The translations under genes and the position numbers were made by a program. Positions 27,316 through 37,911 of a stretch of 64,000 nucleotides of DNA are shown here, piece by piece (position 1 is the first letter of the stretch; the number at the start of each line of letters is the position of its first letter). Source of the DNA: Mageeibacillus sp. (GTDB lineage: Bacteria > Bacillota > Clostridia > Saccharofermentanales > Saccharofermentanaceae); assembly GCA_022484595.1 (NCBI GenBank), contig JAKVLB010000009.1, forward strand, positions 1 to 64,000. Reading direction: 5' to 3'. The notes below the pieces were generated by a model. It did not search any database, was not told the DNA's origin, and saw only the letters and a list, made by a program, of their open reading frames with translations.

Positions 27316-28743
27316 TCAGAGCACTCTGGATTTGCGGTCTGACTCGTTTTTCCTTCTTCTGATAATCTTCCTTCTGAATATCAGCATGCAGATTACAAGG
27401 ACGAGAATAAGTCCTGATATCGCCGCGAATGTTATAAGAATTTTGCGGACTTGAGTAAGTCCCGTATTCTTCACCGGCGTTATCTCAACAACAGAATTCT
27501 TCTGGAGTATCTGAACAGTCAGAGCACCGACGATATAGTTCTTGTCTGTATAGCATTTGCATATCGGGATATTGATTGTCTGTTCATTGGCGTTCTCGTC
27601 AATTATCACAGATGACAGGTCGATCTTGTCGGTTGAACCGAGCTGCGCGCGCGCGGAAGTTGTAGTCACATACGCTGACATTGCCACGGTCTGTTCCGAT
27701 ACATACAGATTTGTCTCAGCCAGCAGATCGTCAATCTGGAGACGCGCCTGGTCGATTATTCCGGAATATTCGTCTTCTGTCACAGGCAGTGTTGTGTAAT
27801 TGCTGTAACCATACTCGAAAAGGTGTATCAGGTCAGCATATCTTACTTCAGGGTCTGCCGCATTGAAAACGACTCCGATGAGTGTGTGTCCGTCTTTCCT
27901 TGCAGCCGCACACAGAGTATAGCCGGCAGTATCGGTAAATCCGGTTTTGCCTCCGATGTAGTATTCATAGCCATACTCGGTTGTACAGATAAATCTGTTG
28001 GCATTGGTGAGTTCGCGCGCATCGGAATACTTGTTGGTTGCATTGATGGTATAGGAGTAAGTTCTTGATATCTCAGAATATGAAGTGTTGGTGACGGCTT
28101 CCTTGAGAATCAGGCTCAGATCATAAGCAGTTGTAAGGTTGTCGGGGTTGGCATAACCGAATGCCGAAGAAAAGTGTGTATTGAGGCATCCGAGCTCTGT
28201 TGCCTTATCGTTCATCATGTTGCAGAAATTTTCTTCGGTTCCGCCGATATACATACCGAGTGCCAGTGAACAGTCATTCGCTGACTTGAGAACGGCCCCG
28301 TAAATCAGATCTTTTACTGTTATTTCCTCACCTTCCTGAAGCCCAAGCTTTACATAGTCACCGGACAGCTGATTGAAGCGCGTCGCCATATCCGGAGTAA
28401 TTGTTACGACTTCTGTCATGTCGAGATTCTCAAGCGCAAGAAGAACAGTCATGACCTTTGTCATTGAAGCAGGTTCTTTCTGAACGTCATAATTCTGTCC
28501 CTGAAGTACAGCTCCCGAATCCGCATCGTAGAGAATGTATGCGTCGGCGGACACAACAGGTGCATCGGGCATTGTCTCCGACAGAAGGTCAGTTCTCTGC
28601 TCATTCTGTGAAACTAAATTGTCGTCAGGATTATCAAAATCATCATTTACCGCAAGTGTTGTTAGCGGAAGTGACATAACAGTAATAAGAATGGCCAGTA
28701 CAGCTGAAAGCAATGCCTTCTTTGAGCGGTTGTTGTATATCAT
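27316..28743 (-). CDS. dacA: D-alanyl-D-alanine carboxypeptidase (S11 family)
   Basis: EPASMTKVMTVLLALE (SxxK), KSANDCSLALGMYI (SxN-type), GGKTGFTDTAGYTL (KTG), C-terminal TM. Confidence 0.9.
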   Translation of the reverse strand: MIYNNRSKKALLSAVLAILITVMSLPLTTLAVNDDFDNPDDNLVSQNEQRTDLLSETMPDAPVVSADAYILYDADSGAVLQGQNYDVQKEPASMTKVMTVLLALENLDMTEVVTITPDMATRFNQLSGDYVKLGLQEGEEITVKDLIYGAVLKSANDCSLALGMYIGGTEENFCNMMNDKATELGCLNTHFSSAFGYANPDNLTTAYDLSLILKEAVTNTSYSEISRTYSYTINATNKYSDARELTNANRFICTTEYGYEYYIGGKTGFTDTAGYTLCAAARKDGHTLIGVVFNAADPEVRYADLIHLFEYGYSNYTTLPVTEDEYSGIIDQARLQIDDLLAETNLYVSEQTVAMSAYVTTTSARAQLGSTDKIDLSSVIIDENANEQTINIPICKCYTDKNYIVGALTVQILQKNSVVEITPVKNTGLTQVRKILITFAAISGLILVLVICMLIFRRKIIRRRKNESDRKSRVL

Positions 28744-28859
28744 ATAAACCCCGTTTTTTTTTATAGCGCCATTATTTTAAAACTTTATAGATAAAAATAC
28801 AAAGATGTTGAATTATTTTGTATAATCAGTTGAGAAAAAACATAGGAAGTTATATAAGA

Positions 28860-30335
28860 ATGGCTATTGTTAAGGTAACTGAATCAGATATCAGTGAGTT
28901 CACCGCGGCGATGAATGAACTTTGCGAGTATTTTGCCGCTTTGTCCGCACGTAAAGGACGGCCGCTGACATTTAATCTGCTTACATACGGATGTCAGCTC
29001 AATGAAGCTGACAGTGAGAAGCTTTCCGGCATGCTGAGACAGATGGGGCTTGAGAGTGTCGGCGGTTCGGATGATGAACTTGTATTTGCTGACGTTGTGC
29101 TTATGAATACATGCTCTGTCAGACAGAATGCGGAGAAACATCTGTTCGGCAACCTCGGTGTCTTTAAGACAGAGAAGAAACAGAACAGCGATTCCATAAT
29201 AATCTGCTGCGGCTGTATGATGAAGGTACCTGAGAATGTTGAACGCATACAAAAGTCATATCCTTTTGTTGACCTCGTTTTCGACCCTCAGCAGCTTCAC
29301 AGGTTTCCGGTGCTTCTCAGAGATTCCATAAGGTCTCGCCGACAGCTAGTCAATATCGGCTCGATTGACTATATAGCTGAAGACGACTTCTTCCCGATAG
29401 ACAGGCAGCGCAGGTTCAGGGCGCTTGTCCCGATAATGTACGGCTGCAATAATTTCTGTACTTACTGCATTGTGCCTTATGCACGCGGTCGAGAGCGCTC
29501 CAGAAACTTTGATGAGATTGTAAGAGAACTTGAGAGTCTGGCAAAACAAGGCTATAAGGAGATTATGCTCTTAGGTCAGAATGTCAATTCTTACGGCAAC
29601 GGCTCAGAAGACGGCAAGACGTTCGCGGATTGCCTGAGAGCTTGCTCTGATATCAAGGAATTCTCCAGGGTCAGGTTTATGTCATCGCACCCTAAGGATC
29701 TGTCTGATGAGGTTATTGAACTGATGGCCGAGCGTTCAAATATCGAAAAGCATCTCCATCTTGCAATGCAGTCGGGCTCTGACGAAGTGCTTCGACGTAT
29801 GAACAGGCCTTATACGATAGATGATTATATGAGAATTGTGGATTTGTTCAGACAAAAGGTTCCGGACGGTTCGCTTACTACAGATATTATTGTAGGATTT
29901 CCGGGAGAGACGGAGAAAGATTTCGAAGATACCCTTACAGCTGTTAAGCGCGCGGCTTTTGACGCTGCATTTACCTTTCAGTATTCGGTAAGGCCGGGAA
30001 CAGCGGCCGCATCTTTTGAGCCAAAGGTTCCTAAGGAAGTTGTAACCGAGCGTTTCGGAAGGCTTGTTGAATTGCAGAACGCACTTGCCTATGAATCAAA
30101 CTGCCGTAAAGTCGGGAGATCAGAAGAGGTGCTCATTGAAGGTGTAAGCAAGGCCGGCAGGGGGACTTACAGCGGCAGAACGATGTCTAACCATCTTGTG
30201 AATTTTACCATACCTGACAGCCTTATGATAAAGGACCAGTCAGATACGCTTGAAGGCAGGCTTGCTGTTATTAATATCGAACGTGCCAGACCTTATTCTG
30301 TAGACGGTGTTATGGAGAGAATTATAAATGAGTGA
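28860..30335 (+). CDS. miaB: tRNA-2-methylthio-N6-dimethylallyladenosine synthase
   Basis: LTYGCQLNEADSEKL, MYGCNNFCTYCIVPYARGRERSR radical-SAM motif, TRAM domain. Confidence 0.95.
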   Translation: MAIVKVTESDISEFTAAMNELCEYFAALSARKGRPLTFNLLTYGCQLNEADSEKLSGMLRQMGLESVGGSDDELVFADVVLMNTCSVRQNAEKHLFGNLGVFKTEKKQNSDSIIICCGCMMKVPENVERIQKSYPFVDLVFDPQQLHRFPVLLRDSIRSRRQLVNIGSIDYIAEDDFFPIDRQRRFRALVPIMYGCNNFCTYCIVPYARGRERSRNFDEIVRELESLAKQGYKEIMLLGQNVNSYGNGSEDGKTFADCLRACSDIKEFSRVRFMSSHPKDLSDEVIELMAERSNIEKHLHLAMQSGSDEVLRRMNRPYTIDDYMRIVDLFRQKVPDGSLTTDIIVGFPGETEKDFEDTLTAVKRAAFDAAFTFQYSVRPGTAAASFEPKVPKEVVTERFGRLVELQNALAYESNCRKVGRSEEVLIEGVSKAGRGTYSGRTMSNHLVNFTIPDSLMIKDQSDTLEGRLAVINIERARPYSVDGVMERIINE

Positions 30336-33051
30336 GATAGCAGGTCAGGAAAATAATGAGCATGAATTGCTGCATCTGTCTGACATGAATGCGGATGAAC
30401 TGTCGCCGATGATGCAGCAGTACAAGAAAATGAAGGAATCTCTCGGAGAGACATTTCTGTTTTACAGACTTGGTGACTTTTATGAGATGTTTTTTGATGA
30501 TGCCATCAAGGCATCCAGGATTCTTGAACTGGCATTGACAAGAAGAGACTGCGGCAACGGAAAACGCGCGCCGATGTGCGGTGTGCCGTTTCATGCGTAT
30601 CTTTCATACGCTGCAAAGCTTGTTTCTTCCGGCTACAAGGTTGCAGTGTGCGAACAGCTGGAAGACCCGGCGCTCGCGCAGGGTCTTGTTAAGCGCGGGC
30701 TTATCAAGATAATGACTCCGGGAACCATGACCGAAGGCGCGTCGATTGACGACAGAACAAACAATTACCTGATGAGCATAATGTGTATCGGTTCGCAGTT
30801 CGGAGTTGCGGTTGCGGATATTTCCACCGGTGAGTTCGAGGCGACTCAGCTTACGGCGACTGATAACGGAGAGCATCTTATGAATCTCCTGTCACGCTTT
30901 TCACCGTCAGAAATCATATATAACAAAGCGTTTGAGGATACACCGGAATATAAGACCATAGCTTCGGTCACTTCAATTGCATTGACTTTGCGTTCTGACC
31001 GGGAGTTCGCATCGGACACGGTTCAATCGTCTGATACCAGAGTATCGGGTCTGGACAGATTCAAGGATTCAATGATGCTGATGTCGGCCTGCGGTGCCCT
31101 TATATCGTATGCGACTCAGACGCAGACGGAAGAAGTCATGCACCTCAAGGTTATCAACTGTTTTGCGGTATCTGACTGTATGGAACTGGATTATTCCACG
31201 AGGACTAATCTTGAGCTGACGCAGACAATCAGGACAAAACAGAAGCGCGGGTCGCTTTTGTGGGCTGTTGACCGTACCAAGACCGCTATGGGCGCGAGAT
31301 TGCTGCGCAAGTGGGTGGAAGAACCGCTCATCAGCGTAAAATCAATCAACCTGAGACTCGACGCCGTAGAAGAGGCTGTGACCAGATACATTGCCCGTCA
31401 GGAGATTATCGAGGGATTTTCCGGACTTTATGATATTGAAAGGCTCGCCGGCAAAGTTTCGCTCGGAAGCTGCAATGCGAGGGATCTGCTGTCGCTGCGG
31501 AACTCGCTCGCCAAGCTGCCGTTTATCGTAAACAGCTGCAAAGTCTTCAGCCGCGGGGTGTTCAAACAGATTAACTCGATGCTTGACCCGCTTACAGATT
31601 GTTATGAGCTGCTTCTGAACAGCATCAACGAAGACTGCCCGGTAACGGTAAAGGACGGGGACATCATAAAGCGCGGTTACAATGATGAATGTGATGAGCT
31701 TTATGAGATTGCGACAAATGCCAAATCCTATATCCTGCAGCTTGAGGCCGCTGAACGCGAGAAGACAGGAATAAAGAACCTGAAAATATCATACAACAAG
31801 GTGTTCGGTTACTATATCGATGTTCCAAGAAGTCAGGCTGATAAAGTGCCTGAAGAGTACATAAGGAAGCAGACACTCGTTAATAACGAGAGATTTATTA
31901 CGCCTGAGATAAAAGAGCTTGAGACCAGAATTTTGTCCGCTTCGACAAAGAGAGTGGCGCTTGAGTATGAGCTTTTCATGTCTGTACGTCAGAAAGTCAA
32001 TGAATGTTCTCAAAGACTTTTCGATACCGCCAGAGGCATAGCGCTGGCAGATGTCATCGTGTCACTTGCCGAGCTCGCAGAGAGTGAGAACTACACAAGA
32101 CCTGTTATAGACGATTCCGAAGTTATCGATATCAGGGGCGGGAGACATCCGGTTGTCGAAAAGATGCTCGCCGGATCACCGGCCGGTTTTGTCCCAAATG
32201 ATATAGTCCTTGACGAAGAACGCCGCCTTATGGTGCTAACGGGTCCCAATATGGCGGGCAAATCAACTTATATGAGGCAGACTGCACTTATTGTTCTTCT
32301 TGCTCAAATCGGTTCGTTTGTACCTGCGCAAAGTGCCCGCATCGGTCTTGTCGACCACATATTTACAAGAATCGGAGCTTCGGATGATATTTCTACAGGA
32401 CAGTCAACGTTCATGGTGGAGATGAGTGAAGTCTCATATATTCTGAAAAATGCCACGAGGAAGAGCCTTCTGCTGCTTGATGAAGTGGGACGCGGAACCA
32501 GCACCTATGACGGTCTGTCTATCGCGTGGGCGGTGATTGAATACATTATCGATCCGAACGTTCTTTACAGCAGAACGATCTTCGCGACTCACTATCATGA
32601 GCTTAACCAGCTTCAGCGTCTGTCTCGCGGTATTTTCAACAATCATGTAGATGTCAGGGAGAACACTGACGGAGTTGTTTTCCTCCATAAGATAGTGGAC
32701 GGCGGAACTTCAGATTCTTACGGAATAGAAGTTGCACGACTTGCGGGACTGCCGGACGATGTCCTTGAACGCTCAAAATCTATACTGAAAGAGCTTGAAC
32801 GCATCGGCAGATTCAAGGTCAAGGGCAACCGTGACTCTTTCGACGAGAGCGGAGCTGAACTGTCATCTGATGTCATGCCGGGACAGGAATCATTCTTTAA
32901 TCCCGATAATGTTGTATACCGCAAGGAAGACAAGGTGCGCAAGGTAATCAGCGAGACAGACGTCTCCCGCCTGACGCCTATTGAAGCGATGAATATTTTG
33001 TATGAGCTTACCGAGATAGTATCGGGGGAGTCCGGAAATGGGAATAATTAA
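30328..33051 (+). CDS. mutS: DNA mismatch repair protein MutS
   Basis: FYRLGDFYEMFFDDA, GPNMAGKSTYMRQ, DEVGRGTSTYDGLSIAWAV. Confidence 0.98.
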   Translation: MSEIAGQENNEHELLHLSDMNADELSPMMQQYKKMKESLGETFLFYRLGDFYEMFFDDAIKASRILELALTRRDCGNGKRAPMCGVPFHAYLSYAAKLVSSGYKVAVCEQLEDPALAQGLVKRGLIKIMTPGTMTEGASIDDRTNNYLMSIMCIGSQFGVAVADISTGEFEATQLTATDNGEHLMNLLSRFSPSEIIYNKAFEDTPEYKTIASVTSIALTLRSDREFASDTVQSSDTRVSGLDRFKDSMMLMSACGALISYATQTQTEEVMHLKVINCFAVSDCMELDYSTRTNLELTQTIRTKQKRGSLLWAVDRTKTAMGARLLRKWVEEPLISVKSINLRLDAVEEAVTRYIARQEIIEGFSGLYDIERLAGKVSLGSCNARDLLSLRNSLAKLPFIVNSCKVFSRGVFKQINSMLDPLTDCYELLLNSINEDCPVTVKDGDIIKRGYNDECDELYEIATNAKSYILQLEAAEREKTGIKNLKISYNKVFGYYIDVPRSQADKVPEEYIRKQTLVNNERFITPEIKELETRILSASTKRVALEYELFMSVRQKVNECSQRLFDTARGIALADVIVSLAELAESENYTRPVIDDSEVIDIRGGRHPVVEKMLAGSPAGFVPNDIVLDEERRLMVLTGPNMAGKSTYMRQTALIVLLAQIGSFVPAQSARIGLVDHIFTRIGASDDISTGQSTFMVEMSEVSYILKNATRKSLLLLDEVGRGTSTYDGLSIAWAVIEYIIDPNVLYSRTIFATHYHELNQLQRLSRGIFNNHVDVRENTDGVVFLHKIVDGGTSDSYGIEVARLAGLPDDVLERSKSILKELERIGRFKVKGNRDSFDESGAELSSDVMPGQESFFNPDNVVYRKEDKVRKVISETDVSRLTPIEAMNILYELTEIVSGESGNGNN

Positions 33052-34972
33052 CGTACTTGATACAAAGACGGCAAATGCGATTAAGGCCGGAGAAGTAATA
33101 GAAAGGCCTGTATCCGTGGTGAAGGAGCTTTTCGATAATGCCGTAGACAGCCGTGCCACGAGAATTACAGTAGAGTTCTCAGGCGGCGGAATTGCATTTA
33201 TCCGGGTGACGGACAACGGTGTCGGAATGGACAGCGAAGATGCACGGAAAGCATTTCTCATACATGCGACTTCAAAGCTGAGTAAGATAGACGACATATT
33301 AAGTCTTACGACAATGGGTTTCAGGGGCGAGGCACTCGCTTCCATTGCCGCCTGCAGCGATGTTACGCTTGTAACAGGGCAAAGCGAAGGAATTGCGACA
33401 AGAATTACATATGAGGACGGGAATTATACGGGAAGCGAGAGCTGCAATGCCGCAGCGGGAACCACCGTTGAGGTAAGACATCTTTTCGCGAATTATCCCG
33501 CCAGGTACAAATTTCTGAAGAAAGATTCGACGGAAGGAATGTATATTACCGGAATTATCGAAAAGTTAGCGGTCGTAAATCCTTCAATCTCGGTAAAACT
33601 CGTCAAAGACTCAGAGGTGCAGTTTACGACGCCCGGAACAGGCAGCATGCTCGACGCTGTCTACGCGGTATACGGCAAACAGACAGCAAATGCGCTAATT
33701 CCGGTCGATTACCATATGGAAAGCTATACATTGTCCGGATTCTGCGGCAATACTTCATATGTCCGCGGCAACCGCGGCCTTCAGTGCATATATGTCAACG
33801 AACGCGTTATCCGGAGCAAAACCATAACCGCGGCAATTGACGAGGCTTATAAGAATGCAGTTATGAAGAACCGCTTTCCGGTTTGTTTTCTTAAGATTGA
33901 CTGCGCGCCGGGAAGTGTTGATGTCAACGTACATCCGCAGAAGGCTGAAGTCAGATTTGAGAATGATTCAACCGTGTTTAGGCTTGTCTGCAACGGCATA
34001 CGCGACGCATTGAACGGAAGCGGACAGGCAGGTTTTGATTTTCTGGGCGCACAGAATAACGGCAAAGACGGCGACAATATCAGCCGGGAGCCGGTAAGCA
34101 ACGCAGGCACACAGATTCGTATGGATGTCCATAAGTTGACAAATTCTCCTTCAAGGATCTCAGACTCTGACTTCAGAGCCTCCGGTTCAGTTGCAGGCGA
34201 TTCTGCCTCCGCTTCAAAGCTGCTAAAGATACTTTCCGCTTTTAAGCCGAATCCTGACGAAATAAGCCGGGAGACGCAAAGGTCATATACCGAAGACCCA
34301 GTAACTGTAAAGCCGGATGTCAATGAAGCCGATGACCGCAATTCTGCAGAACGTATTATAGAGTCAGAAGATACTGATGATGATATCAGTCTGCTGAGAA
34401 AAGCAGATTTTGTGGGTTTTCTGTTTACAACATATATGATTTTCCAGAGTGAAAGCGACGTTTTCTTTGTGGATCAGCATGCGGCGCATGAGAGAATTCT
34501 GTATGAGAAATATATGGCGAAAATGAAGCCGGGAACAAAGCCCGACGATATTGAGTCTTTGCTTGTTCCTCAGATAGTGCCCGTCAGTGCGCAGGACTAT
34601 GCTTTTATCTCAGATCACATTGATGATTTTGCTGATAACGGATTTGAAATTGAACTGTTGGGTGACAGGGAGATTGCGCTGAGAACTATGCCTTTCGGGA
34701 CAAAATCGTCTCCGGCGACGGTTTTCGAGCAGATAATGGATGATCTTAAAAAAGATGTTCCCGCCAAATCACAGATATGGTATGCCCTTATGCAGACGAC
34801 AGCCTGCAAGGCGGCAATCAGGGCCGGAGAAGTGATTACAAGGGAAGAGGCACTGTCTCTTGTCGATTCAATGACCAGGCTTGACGACCCGTATCACTGC
34901 GCGCATGGCAGACCGACGTTCTTCAGGATTTCCCGCAGAGATTTTGAGAAGAATTTCAGGAGAATAGTGTAA
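33038..34972 (+). CDS. mutL: DNA mismatch repair protein MutL with endonuclease motif
   Basis: KAGEVIERPVSVVKELFDNAVDS, GFRGEALASIA, DQHAAHERILYE. Confidence 0.97.
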   Translation: MGIINVLDTKTANAIKAGEVIERPVSVVKELFDNAVDSRATRITVEFSGGGIAFIRVTDNGVGMDSEDARKAFLIHATSKLSKIDDILSLTTMGFRGEALASIAACSDVTLVTGQSEGIATRITYEDGNYTGSESCNAAAGTTVEVRHLFANYPARYKFLKKDSTEGMYITGIIEKLAVVNPSISVKLVKDSEVQFTTPGTGSMLDAVYAVYGKQTANALIPVDYHMESYTLSGFCGNTSYVRGNRGLQCIYVNERVIRSKTITAAIDEAYKNAVMKNRFPVCFLKIDCAPGSVDVNVHPQKAEVRFENDSTVFRLVCNGIRDALNGSGQAGFDFLGAQNNGKDGDNISREPVSNAGTQIRMDVHKLTNSPSRISDSDFRASGSVAGDSASASKLLKILSAFKPNPDEISRETQRSYTEDPVTVKPDVNEADDRNSAERIIESEDTDDDISLLRKADFVGFLFTTYMIFQSESDVFFVDQHAAHERILYEKYMAKMKPGTKPDDIESLLVPQIVPVSAQDYAFISDHIDDFADNGFEIELLGDREIALRTMPFGTKSSPATVFEQIMDDLKKDVPAKSQIWYALMQTTACKAAIRAGEVITREEALSLVDSMTRLDDPYHCAHGRPTFFRISRRDFEKNFRRIV

Positions 34973-34975
34973 GTC

Positions 34976-35938
34976 ATGATAAATATCAGCGATTATCTTC
35001 AAGGTTACAGATATATTCCGATCATCACAGGACCGACTGCGAGCGGCAAGAGTTCTCTTGCCCTGGATCTGTGCCGTGCGGACGGCGCCGAGCTTGTCTG
35101 CGCAGATTCGATGCAGATATACAGAGGACTTGACATAGGCACTGCAAAAGACACTCCGGAAGAGATGCGTGAAATCAACCATCACATGTGTGACATCATC
35201 AGCCCCGGGACCTGTTACTCTGTGAATGACTATATAAGGGATTGCACAGCAGCAGTAATGGGCATTCTTGAGCGCGGCGTGCTGCCTGTAATCTGCGGAG
35301 GAACCGGTCAGTATATATCGGCATTGTGTCACGGAACAAGCTTCGGCGTTGATGCAGCGGCAACTGCCAGAACTGACGAGCTTGCCGATGAGTATAACAG
35401 AGACGGAATCGACGGAATATACCAGCGCCTTAAGGAATGTGATCCCGATGCAGCTTCGAAAATACATCCGAACAACACCAGACGAGTTATTCGCGCACTC
35501 GCCGTATATGAAGCGACAGGGAAAACCTTTACTGAGAAAAACAGCGTATCAATGGTCTCAGGTCCTGTTTTCCCGTTCCGTGTTTTTATGATTAATCATG
35601 ACCGGAGCATTCTTTATGACAGAATAAACAGGCGTGTGGAATCAATGATTGATGAAGGGCTAGAAGCCGAGGTATCCAGGCTATATTCCGGAACCGGCAT
35701 TGACCACAGTTCAACCTGCTTCCAGGCTATAGGATATAAAGAATTTGCTGATTACTTCGAAGGAAGAATGTCTCTGGATGAAGTTAAGTATGACATTAAA
35801 CTCCGTTCAAGACACTATGCAAAGCGCCAGCTGACATGGTTCAGAGGGATGGGAGATGAGATCATTCTCCTTGAGCCGGTTGCTAATTACATTAATGTAA
35901 ATAATATAAATAGCAATATTAGTCAAAGTGAACAGTAA
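34976..35938 (+). CDS. miaA: tRNA dimethylallyltransferase
   Basis: IITGPTASGKSSLALDL, CADSMQIYRGLDIGTAKDTPEE, VICGGTGQYISAL. Confidence 0.97.
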   Translation: MINISDYLQGYRYIPIITGPTASGKSSLALDLCRADGAELVCADSMQIYRGLDIGTAKDTPEEMREINHHMCDIISPGTCYSVNDYIRDCTAAVMGILERGVLPVICGGTGQYISALCHGTSFGVDAAATARTDELADEYNRDGIDGIYQRLKECDPDAASKIHPNNTRRVIRALAVYEATGKTFTEKNSVSMVSGPVFPFRVFMINHDRSILYDRINRRVESMIDEGLEAEVSRLYSGTGIDHSSTCFQAIGYKEFADYFEGRMSLDEVKYDIKLRSRHYAKRQLTWFRGMGDEIILLEPVANYINVNNINSNISQSEQ

Positions 35939-36088
35939 ATTTGAGACTAAATTACTTATTCATAAATGAGAATTGTTTAAAATTCTCAAATTTCAGTAAA
36001 ATTTTAATTTGGTGTTGAAAACCGTATTAATTCTCTGATAAATTAGTGTCATGTTAACAAATAATCAATTCCGGGGGAAGGGAGGGTA

Positions 36089-36745
36089 TCATGTTATAGA
36101 ATATCTGTGAAGACCGACTACTTTGCCAAGTATTTTGCAGCCTTCAGTATTAAAGGGAATGGGAGAGAAGTTATCGTTCTCGGGGAAAAGGTAAGGTGTA
36201 CCGTTGGAATATCCAAACCTTTTAACTGTAGCTTCATCATCAATCAACGCAGCAATAATATCTCCTTCGTCGCAGGAACTCTGTTTGCGGACAATAATGT
36301 AATCGCCGTCAAGTATATGGGCATTTATCATACTGCTGCCCTTAACTTTCAGCATAAAGCATTCTGAACTGCCGATTATTGATTTACTTACCGGAAAACT
36401 CTCAGAGTAATCTTCATGAGCCAGAATCGGGACGCCGGCAGTGATTTTACCTACGCAGTAGAGTCTCTGACAATCATTATATTCATCAGTTGCTGCTGAT
36501 GACTCCGGGTGATACTGCTGCTTAATTATAATTGCTCTTCTGATACCTGGGCGGTATTCAATCTTGCCCATCTCGTCTAATTGCTTAAGATAGGAATGAA
36601 CTGAAGACGTCGACTTGAGACCGACGCCTGCACAGATGTCTCTGACTGAAGGTGATATATTGTGATCCTTAATGTAATTGCAGATATAATTATAGACTCT
36701 ATCAATTGACTTTGCGGATTTGGATTCTTCTGTGTGGTCTGACAT
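36089..36745 (-). CDS. lexA: LexA repressor
   Basis: N-terminal wHTH (ISPSVRDICAGVGLKSTSSVHSYLKQLDEMGKIE), LYCVGKITAGVPILA cleavage site, VKGSSMINAHILDGDYIIVRKQ, LIDDEATVKRF. Confidence 0.95.
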   Translation of the reverse strand: MSDHTEESKSAKSIDRVYNYICNYIKDHNISPSVRDICAGVGLKSTSSVHSYLKQLDEMGKIEYRPGIRRAIIIKQQYHPESSAATDEYNDCQRLYCVGKITAGVPILAHEDYSESFPVSKSIIGSSECFMLKVKGSSMINAHILDGDYIIVRKQSSCDEGDIIAALIDDEATVKRFGYSNGTPYLFPENDNFSPIPFNTEGCKILGKVVGLHRYSIT

Positions 36746-36802
36746 GTTGTCGCCTCCAAACAAATTTTCTTTTTTAAATTCTAACACTAAATATCGAACT
36801 GT

Positions 36803-36816
36803 CAAACAATTGTTTG
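36803..36816. promoter_or_regulatory. LexA-box-like perfect palindrome CAAACAATTGTTTG
   Basis: In the lexA/ORF36842 divergent region, overlapping a reverse-strand TTGACA-N16-TAGAAT promoter; resembles CGAAC-N4-GTTCG. Confidence 0.75.
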
Positions 36817-36841
36817 GATATACTTAAGAGGGGTATTCATT

Positions 36842-37336
36842 ATGGACAATTTATCTAATATTGAGGACAGACTCAAGCGGCTTAAGAAAGACCTTTGCAT
36901 TACAAAAGCCGATACGTCTGATTTTTATACTGAACTTATGCAGGTCTATCAGGATAAACGCGATTCAATTATTGACATATATGCAAAGCTGTATTCGCCC
37001 GCTTCAACTTCATTAAGGGAAGAAGGTTACTCGTCAGATCCATTATGTTCGGGGACAATGACTCAGCGTATGCTGGCCTTTTCGAGCGGATACGACAATT
37101 TCATTGAAGGAATCGAGGAACGCTACAGAGGAGAGATTATGCGTAAGAGACAGGCGCTGGATCTGTTTTCAAAGATGCTGTCACTTCCTTATCCATCGTC
37201 GAAAATCCTTTATCTCGCATACTATAAACTATCGTCTCCGGACGACATTATTCATGTGATGTATATAAGCAGGTCTTCTTATTTCAGATATAAGAGGACT
37301 GCAATCAATCAGCTTAAGGAACTTTTCGAGATATAA
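36842..37336 (+). CDS. Small protein with C-terminal sigma-region-4/HTH-like segment
   Basis: SKILYLAYYKLSSPDDIIHVMYISRSSYFRYKRTAINQLKELF resembles DUF1492/ArpU-type HTH tails. Confidence 0.55.
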   Translation: MDNLSNIEDRLKRLKKDLCITKADTSDFYTELMQVYQDKRDSIIDIYAKLYSPASTSLREEGYSSDPLCSGTMTQRMLAFSSGYDNFIEGIEERYRGEIMRKRQALDLFSKMLSLPYPSSKILYLAYYKLSSPDDIIHVMYISRSSYFRYKRTAINQLKELFEI

Positions 37337-37389
37337 TTCATTCCCGGCACTATGAATGATATAATCTATAAATAGTTTCTGGAGGAATA

Positions 37390-37869
37390 ATGAGAGATAA
37401 CGGTTCTGTAAATACTGGTTTAGGCGATAAACTGAGCGCATTCTGGGGTTCTTCGGTTAGAGCAACTGTGCGTCTGATTAAAAATATCATTCTGCGCGGA
37501 ATCAGTCTCATAAGAAGAAGAATTCATGAGATTAAGAACAGACCCCAGCGTAAAGACATATCAAAGGTTTATGTTCTTGTAGGATATACAACGAAGAAAC
37601 ACGTTGATGACAAATTCAACGCGGAGAGACGGATGATTATCTTGCGCAGGGGGCTTCTGACACTTATATTTGTCCTTCTTCTGTTTATTGCAGTTAACAG
37701 ATTCATTTCAGCCGTCAATTATGGCGAGCTCAGTCAGATGTTCGGTTTTGACTCTATTACTGATTTTGTAAAGAATGATCCGTTCTCGTCTTCAGATAAG
37801 AGCATCACAGCCACGGCAGATACACAGCAGCTTTCTTCCGATATAAACGGAACTGATGAAAGTGCCTAA
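37390..37869 (+). CDS. Single-TM hypothetical protein
   Basis: Basic N-terminus, TM RGLLTLIFVLLLFIAVNRFISAV, SD GGAGG. Confidence 0.55.
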   Translation: MRDNGSVNTGLGDKLSAFWGSSVRATVRLIKNIILRGISLIRRRIHEIKNRPQRKDISKVYVLVGYTTKKHVDDKFNAERRMIILRRGLLTLIFVLLLFIAVNRFISAVNYGELSQMFGFDSITDFVKNDPFSSSDKSITATADTQQLSSDINGTDESA

Positions 37870-37908
37870 AATGAAAGTTGCATAGTGTTAACTTTCATTA
37901 TCATTTTT
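37869..37908 (+). terminator. Terminator upstream of gdhA
   Basis: AATGAAAGTT...AACTTTCATT 10-bp inverted repeat followed by a T-rich tract. Confidence 0.65.
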
Positions 37909-37911
37909 CTA

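Noticed and set aside
33847-34341. 164 aa minus-strand ORF
   Set aside because: Antisense to mutL and without a recognisable domain; codon-bias artefact.
34868-35467. 199 aa minus-strand ORF
   Set aside because: Antisense to the mutL 3' end and miaA; cysteine/histidine-rich shadow frame without support.
28860-35938. miaB-mutS-mutL-miaA clustering as a novel system
   Set aside because: Mismatch repair and A37 tRNA modification genes commonly cluster in Firmicutes.
36073-36086. GGGGGAAGGGAGGG as a G-quadruplex
   Set aside because: Only three G-runs in the tract, short of the four needed for a canonical intramolecular G4.
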